From: Legionella sp. | GTDB taxonomy: Bacteria; Pseudomonadota; Gammaproteobacteria; Legionellales; Legionellaceae | Reading direction: 5' to 3' | Assembly: GCA_004297865.1 (NCBI GenBank) | Contig: SCSO01000117.1 | Coordinates: 1-14,430 of the forward strand | Length of the DNA: 14,430 bases | Position numbers and translations under genes: made by a program | The notes under the pieces: generated by a model | Seen by the model: only the letters and a program-made list of their open reading frames with translations | Told to the model about the DNA's origin: nothing | The model's database searches: none | In this document: positions 7,588-14,364 of the stretch, one piece after another | Numbering within the stretch: the stretch's first letter is position 1 | Layout: each line of letters starts with the position of its first letter

Positions 7588-8271
7588 ATGCGTAAATTGG
7601 TTTTGTGGGGGCATAGTGCAGAGGACTATCGGGAAATGTTTGATTTAACGCAAGAAGATCTTCAGTCTAAAATCCTTGAATTTGGTTGTGGCCCCAGTGC
7701 AGTGAATAGTCAGCAAAAAACCAAAAATCAGGAAGTGATCAGTTGTGACCCTTTATTTGTTTTGGACAAAGATACCTTATCTTCGAAAGCGTTAATGATT
7801 TTCGCGGAAATGGCCGCCGAAATTAAAGCAGAAGAACGTTTTTTTGACTTCAGTCGTACAGAGGGTTTAGACAATTTATTAGTCAGCAGAAAGCAGGGTA
7901 TGGCGAAATTTTTTGCAGATTATACACAAGGTAAAAAAGAAGGGCGTTATGTAGGACTTAGCGATTCGCAATTGCCCTTTGCTGATTTTACTTTTGATTT
8001 AGCGCTCTGTTCACATTATTTATTTGCTGATTTAGATGAACAAAACGTAGAGTTTCATTTACAAATGATTCGCGAATTAGCGCGAGTTGCTAAAGAAGTG
8101 CGCATTTTTCCTTTAATCGATCGTGAAGAAAAAACTTCAGAATGTTTGGGGCCAGTGCTCTTAGGATTACAACATGACAATTATGGGGTGGAAGTACGTG
8201 AAGTTCCCTTTCACTTACATCAATCCGGCAATGCCATGTTGCGAGTTTGGGCACAACAATGTGTGTTATGA
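7588..8271 (+). CDS. Class I SAM-dependent methyltransferase-like protein, substrate unknown
   Basis: This 227-residue protein has a Rossmann-type methyltransferase pattern. Motif I is ILEFGCGPSAVN (29-40), an acidic strand end at ISCDPLF (D54) would contact the SAM ribose, and LPFADFTFDLALCSHYLF (129-146) matches the usual post-II/motif IV region of methyltransferases. A helical insert (about 65-120) separates motif II from motif IV. The ATG follows AGGAGA (7575-7580) by 7 bases. It is transcribed away from the liu operon and converges with the large gene on the other strand, with only 27 bases between the two stops and no clear terminator there. It is not an evident part of leucine degradation. 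The fold is well supported; substrate and role cannot be read from the sequence. Confidence 0.85.
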   Translation: MRKLVLWGHSAEDYREMFDLTQEDLQSKILEFGCGPSAVNSQQKTKNQEVISCDPLFVLDKDTLSSKALMIFAEMAAEIKAEERFFDFSRTEGLDNLLVSRKQGMAKFFADYTQGKKEGRYVGLSDSQLPFADFTFDLALCSHYLFADLDEQNVEFHLQMIRELARVAKEVRIFPLIDREEKTSECLGPVLLGLQHDNYGVEVREVPFHLHQSGNAMLRVWAQQCVL

Positions 8272-8298
8272 GTTACTCGACCCTGGAGTTACGTCTAA

Positions 8299-11200
8299 TT
8301 ACATTGAATTTTGTGCTGCAATCACTTCAAGCGTTGCGGCTAAGCGATCTGCACCTCTAGCTCGTTTATTATCAATTTCAGGGGGAGGGTTGCCTTCTGC
8401 AGTATCAATGTTTCGCTTAGTGGCAGGTGCTTTGGATGTCGATTGTACAGCAGAAAATAAAGTTGGATTAGCATTTGAACTAACTGCTTTAGCTAAAACA
8501 CGAGGACGAACTACAGGCTCTGGAATTACAAAATCCAAGGTCGATGCATTATTTGCAGGAGTTTCCTCATCAGAGTTATATTCACTACCATGCAAGGGAT
8601 TATTCTCATAGTCTTCTTGCTTAAACTGTTGCAATTTCTCAGCAATTGTATTCAATAGAATGGTTTTAAAACGTTCAAAAGCCGTAGGATCCTTGCTTTC
8701 AGCCAGACCATGCACATCCACAAAAGTAAAGCCAGCTGCTTTTACTCGGTCTTTATTATGGGGAAGATCATCAACAAGAATGCAATATTCACGCTTCAAT
8801 TTTTTAAAAGGATTATCACGACAATGGGCTAATAAGGGTGGATATTTATCGCCGCCGTTAGTGAAAATGATATGAGGATTGTTAGCAAAAACTTCGGGAA
8901 AGCTAGTAATAAGATCACCGAAAAGCGGGCACTTTGTCCTGCCCTCCTCGGGTTTTGCAGTGCAAAGACCAATATCCACACCCATGGCTTCTATCTGAGA
9001 AAATAAATCACGCCATGCGCTCGCCGTACCAATATAGAATTGTTTAAAATCATTTAAATTTTGGAAAGCAGGTCTAATGTTACCTTTTAAATCCAAATAA
9101 AAGCGATCGTCGTCACCTTGAGAGCGAAATATCGTGTTATCAACATCAAAAAACACTATCGGTCTTTTGCTTTCTCTAGGTTTAGACCGGCTAATTTCAC
9201 TGGGAGTCGAGGGAATAGATTCTTTAATTCCTTTTAATAACGCAACGTCTCCGAGCATCTTTTGGACGTTATCAAGCACTAATTGCAAAGGTTGTTGCTC
9301 GCTTGGATGAGTGCAGCGAAGCTCTAAAACATCTCGGTGATTTAATGCTTTATCATACAACCCTTGATCCTTATAATAGGCAATCAATGCCATTTTAGCT
9401 TTTGCTGCTTCTAAGGGGTTAGAAGCGCCTGCTTTAGCAACTTCCTCATAATAGATAACTGCTTCCGCATGCCTATTGGACATATGACCGTATAATTTAG
9501 CCAGTTGATAATAACCAGCTACCTTTAACTGTGGATTATAGGAGGCAAAGAGAAACAGGCGTTCCAATACTTTTAAGCGATTATTATTTGATGGCGTCAC
9601 ATAAAAATTATTTAACAAACCTAAACCCACATCGAGTAAGACGTCAGCGCTGAATAATTTTAGCTCTGCATCATTTTTAGATAAGATAAATTCCATTAAC
9701 GATGCCCTACAGACCATTTTGTCCGCATAGTGACGTCTATAAGTATGCAGAGCATTCACTGATTCAGCACTTTGAACAGCCATTTTTGCAAAAAGTTCTA
9801 ATAAAGGCGGTAGAGTCGGGGTAGTTGTTGAAAATGGAGTATTCCCTGGTATTGCCGATTGTACTGCTGGGGTGAGTTCTGCAGGCGGAGCCGATTCTGT
9901 AGGAATAACCACGCTAAGTGGGTTTAATCTCTTGCGAAGGGCATCTATTTCTCGTTTTATTTGGATGGTGGTTTGATTTTCGGTAGTCTGAGCAACCAAT
10001 TCTTTTTCGAGCAAGTCTTTTAATTTATTGCACGCTTTTTTGCTGGATGTATTATTTAATTTTGCAGCTTTACGGAGTAATTTGAATGCTTCATTTTTCC
10101 GTTGATTAATTTCCATAGACTCTAAACTAAAATAACTGTCTGCCATTTCACAGCATAGATCGACGACTCTCTTTTCTTCAGCCTCATCATTAAATCGTCC
10201 ATCAAAAATGTCGAGAAGAGAACGACCAAATTGAATTATCAATGGATGTGTCTTATCTTTTCTAGCTTGGTTGTATTGCAAAAGTATCATCCCTTCCTTA
10301 TAGGCTGGTGAAGATTCCATTTGCTCGTTCAATTGAGCTATTTCTGCAGCAAATTGCGCGTAAGCATTATTTAAGGCACTGGATTTTTTATAAAGTGCCA
10401 AAAAGAGCTCAGCATTTTCTTTGGCTTTTTGTGCGCAATGAGCTTGGTTGATTGGTAACGATTCATTAATAGCGCATAAATCGAGATAGCGTTTAATGAT
10501 CGTATACAGTTTAGGTAATATTTTGCCAATCGTTTTTACTTCAACAGCTTCAGCGGCTCTCGCTAACTTCTCTTGATTGCAAATGGTGCTAATCTCATCT
10601 TGAGCAGCATCTTTTTGCTGTTTTAAGAAAGCGGTGCGAGCTTCACTATTCAAAGAATATTTTGTAAAACCTGCATTAAGATCTTTAAATTGGGCTTTTT
10701 TGTTTAATGCTTGCCAATAAAATCCATCAGTTGAGTACTTTTCCGTAAGAGTGGTTAATTTTGCAATTTGTATTGCTAAGGCTCGATATTTTTCGTCATA
10801 TTGTTTAATGTCATTTGCAGGTAAAACTTCATTATTACTTAATCTTTGATTTACTGTTGCGAGCAGTTGCATTTCTTTGTCAATGCATTTATTGAGATGC
10901 ATTAATTTGAGTTGCATAAATTCTGCAAAAGGAGCAAAACCAGCATTTGTAAATTCAGGAATAAATTTTTGGTATTCGTCTAATTGGTTAGCAAAAGCTG
11001 TAAGCTGTTCATCATCATCGAGGGTATTCAATTTCTGGGTAAGTTTAGCAATTAAAGGCCTTAGATATTTTTCAGTGAGTTTTCGAAAGGATTCGCCTAT
11101 TTCGTTGGTATCACAATTTACTTCATTTAAACAGCCAATAACCACACCATATAATGCCATGATATCTTTATAAACTGGGAAGCTCTGTTCTGGTTCCATG

Positions 11201-11826
11201 CTGTTGAGATATTCTTGGACCAAATTAAACAGTTGCAATATTATTTCCTGTATTTTTTGCTGCCCATGACGTACGGAAATAATTTTAGACGCTTGTATGG
11301 CGTTTAAAATGAAAGCTCGCATTTCGTTTAAAACTGTTAATTGATTCTCTGCGCTTGCGGGAGCATGAAAACGTGCGAGAAAATTTCTATAAGAATTTTC
11401 TAAGTTGAGATCTAAGTATTGATAAATAGATATTAATAAGTCACGGACATCAAAGTTTTCTTCAGGATTTATTACACTGGCATGAAGTATCGCTAGAGAG
11501 GGTGTTTCTTTGGTGCGCTCCGCTTCAGATAAACTAGAGTTGATCTCATTTTTTATTGTATCCAAACTGGGCATTTCAACATCGGCGGGAAGCTGGACTC
11601 CATTGGTTTGTATAAGAAAGCAAGCATAAAGTGTTAGGATATTAATAAAGTTTAATTCAACATCGGCATTAGCTAATCCTGTTAATAAAGTACGTGAATT
11701 CTCTAAATGCTCTAGAGCGAGGTACAAATTATGATCGTTTTTGAGTAAACGACGAGCTAAAGGAAGATAAAGTTTAGCTAATTCAATACGTTCTTGGTCA
11801 CTTAGGTTTTGTACTTCGATAATCAT
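8299..11826 (-). CDS. Very large helical protein with C-terminal HAD phosphatase domain, candidate secreted effector
   Basis: I place the start at the ATG at 11826 (MIIEVQNLSDQERIE), with GAGG (11832-11835) 5 bases upstream, giving 1175 residues. A longer form from a TTG at 11880 or ATG at 11862 would begin inside the likely promoter. Residues 1-635 are almost entirely predicted helix and rich in K/E/Q/N/L, including a Sel1/TPR-like stretch at about 557-604. A Pro/Thr-rich linker (about 637-674) leads to a second TPR-like region (about 770-840). Residues 888-1050 form a HAD-superfamily domain: motif I FFDVDNTIF (nucleophile D894, acid/base D896), motif II threonine in GLCTAKP (T956), lysines around 1008-1012, and motif IV LVDDLPHN (D1019, D1020). 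All four motifs look intact, so phosphatase activity is plausible. The tail is low-complexity, with an acidic patch and basic clusters (NKRAR, 1153-1157). Architecture, AT-richness and neighbour suggest a Dot/Icm-type effector, which is inference. Confidence 0.85.
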   Translation of the reverse strand: MIIEVQNLSDQERIELAKLYLPLARRLLKNDHNLYLALEHLENSRTLLTGLANADVELNFINILTLYACFLIQTNGVQLPADVEMPSLDTIKNEINSSLSEAERTKETPSLAILHASVINPEENFDVRDLLISIYQYLDLNLENSYRNFLARFHAPASAENQLTVLNEMRAFILNAIQASKIISVRHGQQKIQEIILQLFNLVQEYLNSMEPEQSFPVYKDIMALYGVVIGCLNEVNCDTNEIGESFRKLTEKYLRPLIAKLTQKLNTLDDDEQLTAFANQLDEYQKFIPEFTNAGFAPFAEFMQLKLMHLNKCIDKEMQLLATVNQRLSNNEVLPANDIKQYDEKYRALAIQIAKLTTLTEKYSTDGFYWQALNKKAQFKDLNAGFTKYSLNSEARTAFLKQQKDAAQDEISTICNQEKLARAAEAVEVKTIGKILPKLYTIIKRYLDLCAINESLPINQAHCAQKAKENAELFLALYKKSSALNNAYAQFAAEIAQLNEQMESSPAYKEGMILLQYNQARKDKTHPLIIQFGRSLLDIFDGRFNDEAEEKRVVDLCCEMADSYFSLESMEINQRKNEAFKLLRKAAKLNNTSSKKACNKLKDLLEKELVAQTTENQTTIQIKREIDALRKRLNPLSVVIPTESAPPAELTPAVQSAIPGNTPFSTTTPTLPPLLELFAKMAVQSAESVNALHTYRRHYADKMVCRASLMEFILSKNDAELKLFSADVLLDVGLGLLNNFYVTPSNNNRLKVLERLFLFASYNPQLKVAGYYQLAKLYGHMSNRHAEAVIYYEEVAKAGASNPLEAAKAKMALIAYYKDQGLYDKALNHRDVLELRCTHPSEQQPLQLVLDNVQKMLGDVALLKGIKESIPSTPSEISRSKPRESKRPIVFFDVDNTIFRSQGDDDRFYLDLKGNIRPAFQNLNDFKQFYIGTASAWRDLFSQIEAMGVDIGLCTAKPEEGRTKCPLFGDLITSFPEVFANNPHIIFTNGGDKYPPLLAHCRDNPFKKLKREYCILVDDLPHNKDRVKAAGFTFVDVHGLAESKDPTAFERFKTILLNTIAEKLQQFKQEDYENNPLHGSEYNSDEETPANNASTLDFVIPEPVVRPRVLAKAVSSNANPTLFSAVQSTSKAPATKRNIDTAEGNPPPEIDNKRARGADRLAATLEVIAAQNSM

Positions 11827-11852
11827 GAGAGCCTCGGTAAATTTTGCTCCCA

Positions 11853-11880
11853 ATTGTATCATATTATTGCATTTATGCAA
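11853..11880 (-). promoter_or_regulatory. Candidate promoter of the large HAD protein gene
   Basis: On the minus strand TTGCAT (11880-11875), a 16-base spacer and TACAAT (11858-11853), preceded by TGA (an extended -10, TGnTACAAT), form a promoter-like arrangement ending 26 bases before the ATG at 11826. If used, transcription would begin downstream of the alternative starts at 11880 and 11862 and so rule them out. Confidence 0.45.
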
Positions 11881-11881
11881 T
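11866..11881. repeat. Perfect 16-bp palindrome over the -35 region, candidate operator
   Basis: ATTGCAT-TT-ATGCAAT is a perfect inverted repeat with 7-base arms and a 2-base centre. It covers the proposed -35 hexamer of the large HAD protein gene. Size and placement fit the binding site of a dimeric repressor. It lacks a following T-run, so it is not a terminator. Confidence 0.45.
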
Positions 11882-11903
11882 AAACTTATTCATATTTGAT
11901 ATT

Positions 11904-11919
11904 TTTTAAGCTCTTAAAA
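11904..11919. repeat. AT-rich inverted repeat spanning the pseudokinase stop codon
   Basis: TTTTAAG-CT-CTTAAAA is a perfect 7+2+7 inverted repeat that includes the stop codon at 11914-11916; a third TTTTAAG copy lies at 11929-11935 inside the gene. The stem has only one G-C pair and no T-run follows it on the minus strand, so it is a poor terminator. It may be a protein-binding site between the two genes or a by-product of AT-rich sequence. Confidence 0.3.
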
Positions 11920-13116
11920 GGAAGTGCTTTTTAAGGGGTTGTAAGAAGGTGGATCTTGATAAGGGGGCTCTTGGTGAGTGTAAATAGCAAACATCGTTGA
12001 TTTATTTTTACTCCAACTTAAACCGGCTAATTCTTCTATAAAATAAGGACTTATGTCTTGGTTATAACGTTGGACGATTTCTAACCAGCAGTTTAAGATG
12101 ACCTGAATAGTAGTGCGATTAGAGGCTTCTAGAGAAACGAGTCGATTTAATATCATCAAAAAATCATTTTGCATTCCTTTCGCAAGCCCCATATTCCTAA
12201 AGAGATTTTTCCAGCGTCTATTGGTTAAATTCTCAAGATGTTGCTCAGCGGAACCGTCGGTTGTGGGGTAATAATGGGTCGATTCGTCACCCCAGATCTC
12301 TGCAACAGTTAATCCTAAAGAATACAAATCTGATTTTTTATTGGGAGGCTTACCCAGATAAAGTTCCGGAGCAAAAAAATAATTTCCCCCTTTAAATCGG
12401 CTTGAGGTATTAGAATTTATAGAAGAAAATTCTATTGCATCTTCATAATTAACAAAAGTCACTTCCATGGTTTCTAAATCAACATAGATATTATCGCCAT
12501 TGATGTTATTGTGAATTAATTGTAAATCGGCTACTTGCGATTTAAATGCTCTGAAGATAGCGGTAGTAAGTTCTATAAGGTCATCCATGCCGAGTTTAAT
12601 AGTATTCCTTCTAACCTGATCTAAAATGGAGTTAAGAGTGCAACCTATCGGTTTGGTCATGACGATGTAATTAGCTGTGATATCCGAGATTAATGGTTTT
12701 ACTTGTAGCTTAAGATTGCGTTGACTATAGCGATGCTCTCTATACACTTCTGCGTCATTTGAAGTTTCCGTAGAGGGAATAACTTTAACCCACACGTTAT
12801 TAGTTTCACTGGCTTCGCTAAATTGATAATTATTATTTGGATCTAGAGTTCCTAGACTTTCTAATACCTTGGAATTAAAATTGGTTAATGAGTGGGGATC
12901 TAATACTTCAATTGAATATACATCCATGTTATCGTCAGCATCGCTATAGTTTCTTAATAGTGGATGAGTTAATAAAACCTTATATTCCAGGTTACCTATT
13001 GTTAATTCATACTTCCCTTGAGCAAGAAAGCGAGAATAATGTGTGTTAAACAATTCTTCTAGAACGGGTAAGTCTGAGGTACGTAAATCCATTGGATGAA
13101 TCACTACTTCAATCAT
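11914..13116 (-). CDS. Eukaryote-like protein kinase fold, probable pseudokinase with PPxY tail
   Basis: This 400-residue protein has the layout of a Ser/Thr kinase at residues 105-350. A VAIK-like lysine occurs in VWVKV (K111), with a candidate helix-C glutamate at E123 or E127 and a hinge near YIVMTKPIG (150-158). The catalytic loop is IHNNINGDN (201-209), where HRDxKxxN would be expected: the catalytic Asp is N204, the Lys is N206, and only the Mg-binding N209 remains. The DFG motif is replaced by NYE (223-225). Structural motifs survive: FFAPEL (APE, 249-251) and SDLYSLGLTVAEIWG (262-276). Loss of both aspartates argues for a pseudokinase or an atypical mechanism. The C-terminus is proline-rich with PPSY (389-392), a WW-domain-binding PPxY motif. 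The ATG follows AAGGAG by 7 bases. The large HAD gene starts 87 bases after its stop on the same strand. Probably a secreted effector, by inference. Confidence 0.82.
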   Translation of the reverse strand: MIEVVIHPMDLRTSDLPVLEELFNTHYSRFLAQGKYELTIGNLEYKVLLTHPLLRNYSDADDNMDVYSIEVLDPHSLTNFNSKVLESLGTLDPNNNYQFSEASETNNVWVKVIPSTETSNDAEVYREHRYSQRNLKLQVKPLISDITANYIVMTKPIGCTLNSILDQVRRNTIKLGMDDLIELTTAIFRAFKSQVADLQLIHNNINGDNIYVDLETMEVTFVNYEDAIEFSSINSNTSSRFKGGNYFFAPELYLGKPPNKKSDLYSLGLTVAEIWGDESTHYYPTTDGSAEQHLENLTNRRWKNLFRNMGLAKGMQNDFLMILNRLVSLEASNRTTIQVILNCWLEIVQRYNQDISPYFIEELAGLSWSKNKSTMFAIYTHQEPPYQDPPSYNPLKSTSF

Positions 13117-13194
13117 GGATAAACTCCTTGAGAAATCGACAATAAATGCTCATATTAGGTATTAAATGCTACAAATAAATAAAAACTGTACAAT

Positions 13195-13224
13195 TTTACA
13201 CTGATTTTGATGAAATGCAATAAT
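13195..13224 (+). promoter_or_regulatory. Candidate pyrD promoter
   Basis: TTTACA (13195-13200), an 18-base spacer and AATAAT (13219-13224) each differ from the sigma70 consensus hexamers at one base. The -10 ends 22 bases before the pyrD ATG, giving a very short leader containing the weak ribosome site GGGAT (13236-13240). The 130-base region is shared with the divergent pseudokinase gene, for which I see an AAGGAG ribosome site (13124-13129) but no convincing promoter. Confidence 0.5.
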
Positions 13225-13246
13225 AATTTACTAATGGGATGTTCAG

Positions 13247-14239
13247 ATGTACTCAGCACTTCGCCCTTTATTGTTTCAATTAGACCCCGAAAAAGCGCAT
13301 TCTTTGGCCTTAACTGCCTTGGATTATTTGCCTTCCTGGTGCTGTAAAGCGCCAGAGGGAAAAGGTCTAAAGGCTATGGGTTTAAGCTTTCCTCATCCAG
13401 TCGGTTTAGCCGCTGGTTTGGATAAAAACGGCGAGCATTTGTCGGGTCTAGCGAAATTAGGATTTTCTTTTATTGAAATTGGCACCATTACTCCTATTGC
13501 CCAAGTAGGAAATCCCAAACCCCGTTTATTTCGTTTACCGGAAGCGGAAGCCATTATTAATCGTATGGGTTTTAATAATAAAGGTGTGGACGCCTTAGTG
13601 CGCTATGTTGAAATAGCGGCTTATTCGGGAATTTTAGGGATAAATATTGGCAAGAATAAAGATACCCCTTTGGATAAGGCAGCCAGTGATTATTTGCACT
13701 GTTTACGTAAGGTTTATCCACAAGCCTCCTACATTACTATCAATATTTCTTCGCCAAATACTCCAGATCTTCGGCAATTGCAACAGGGTGACTATTTTGC
13801 TGATTTATTATCGCAATTGCGTAATGAGCGGTCTAAATTGGCTGATCAATATCAAAAACTGGTCCCTTTGGTCGTTAAAATCTCTCCTGATGAAAGTGAT
13901 GAGACCGTTAAACAAATGACAGAGATTATTTTACAACAGGGAATCGACGGGATTATTGCGACGAATACTACCGCTTCTAGGCCTTTAACTAAGGATCTTC
14001 ATTTAGCTCAGGAAGTAGGGGGCTTAAGTGGAAAACCTCTGCAAGATTTATCCACGCGGTGTTTGCGTTTATTAAAAGAATATGTGGGTGATGCTGTGAC
14101 TTTAATTGGTGTTGGGGGCATAGATAGTGCGGCCAAAGCTCAGGAAAAATTGGATGCTGGGGCTTCATTGGTGCAGGTTTATACTGGGTTAATTTATAAG
14201 GGTCCGGGCTTGGTGCGGGAAATTGTTAGCGGGCTTTAA
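13247..14239 (+). CDS. pyrD: Dihydroorotate dehydrogenase (quinone), class 2
   Basis: This 330-residue protein oxidises dihydroorotate to orotate in pyrimidine synthesis, passing electrons through FMN to membrane quinone. The N-terminal helical extension (YSALRPLLFQLDPEKAHSLA, 2-21) is the membrane/quinone module that marks class 2. Core landmarks are GLAAGLDKNGE (53-63), GTITPIAQVGNPKPRLFR (79-96), the catalytic-serine motif NISSPNTPDLR (166-176), K211 in VVKISPD, IIATNTT (236-242), and the phosphate/FMN-binding GVGGI (288-292) and YTGL (312-315). Length and motifs are complete. It is transcribed alone and divergently from the pseudokinase gene. It is a core housekeeping gene and marks the right boundary of the accessory block. 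Confidence 0.97.
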   Translation: MYSALRPLLFQLDPEKAHSLALTALDYLPSWCCKAPEGKGLKAMGLSFPHPVGLAAGLDKNGEHLSGLAKLGFSFIEIGTITPIAQVGNPKPRLFRLPEAEAIINRMGFNNKGVDALVRYVEIAAYSGILGINIGKNKDTPLDKAASDYLHCLRKVYPQASYITINISSPNTPDLRQLQQGDYFADLLSQLRNERSKLADQYQKLVPLVVKISPDESDETVKQMTEIILQQGIDGIIATNTTASRPLTKDLHLAQEVGGLSGKPLQDLSTRCLRLLKEYVGDAVTLIGVGGIDSAAKAQEKLDAGASLVQVYTGLIYKGPGLVREIVSGL

Positions 14240-14262
14240 ATATTATGGGAAATCATTCAGAA

Positions 14263-14288
14263 GTATGTTGGGTCGTGACCCAACCTAC
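14263..14288 (+). terminator. Strong palindrome with following T-run, probable pyrD terminator (repeat-like)
   Basis: GTTGGGTC-GT-GACCCAAC (14267-14284) is a perfect 8-base stem with a tiny centre. It extends to 12-base arms with one mismatch (14263-14274 / 14277-14288). ATTTTTT follows at 14291-14297. It lies 23 bases after the pyrD stop. The T-run begins 3 bases after the extended stem, so Rho-independent termination is plausible. The GTTGGGTCGTGACCCAAC core also resembles a palindrome dispersed in many gammaproteobacterial intergenic regions, so it may be a recruited repeat. Confidence 0.55.
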
Positions 14289-14297
14289 GAATTTTTT

Positions 14298-14340
14298 CGT
14301 GCCCGTCTTTGAATATTACACAATATAATAACCGGGCACG
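14298..14340. repeat. Inverted repeat CGTGCCCG ... CGGGCACG with 27-base AT-rich centre
   Basis: Perfect 8-base GC-rich arms (14298-14305 and 14333-14340) enclose an AT-rich 27-base stretch. It lies between the pyrD palindrome and the end of the converging minus-strand reading frame. Neither strand has a T-run directly after it, so I do not call it a terminator. It could be a repeat remnant or help block read-through between converging genes. Confidence 0.4.
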
Positions 14341-14364
14341 TTCACGATAACCCACACCCCAAAA

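Noticed and set aside
8174..8611. Plus-strand frame overlapping the methyltransferase 3' end and the HAD protein tail.
   Set aside because: It overlaps two better supported genes in other frames; the peptide has no recognisable motif and reads antisense to the low-complexity tail.
11900..11940. Possible PmrA box (two YTTAA half-sites), which would link the accessory genes to Legionella/Coxiella effector regulation.
   Set aside because: YTTAA half-sites occur at spacings of 8 and 17 bases, not the 11-base period I expect for a PmrA tandem site. The upstream region of the pseudokinase gene has TAAT copies with a 7-base period, which also does not fit.
11914..13116. Active Ser/Thr protein kinase.
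   Set aside because: The HRD and DFG aspartates are both replaced by asparagine, so canonical catalysis is unlikely.
14298..14340. Rho-independent terminator for the converging minus-strand gene.
   Set aside because: On the minus strand the hairpin is followed by A-rich sequence, not a T-run, and the 27-base loop is too large.
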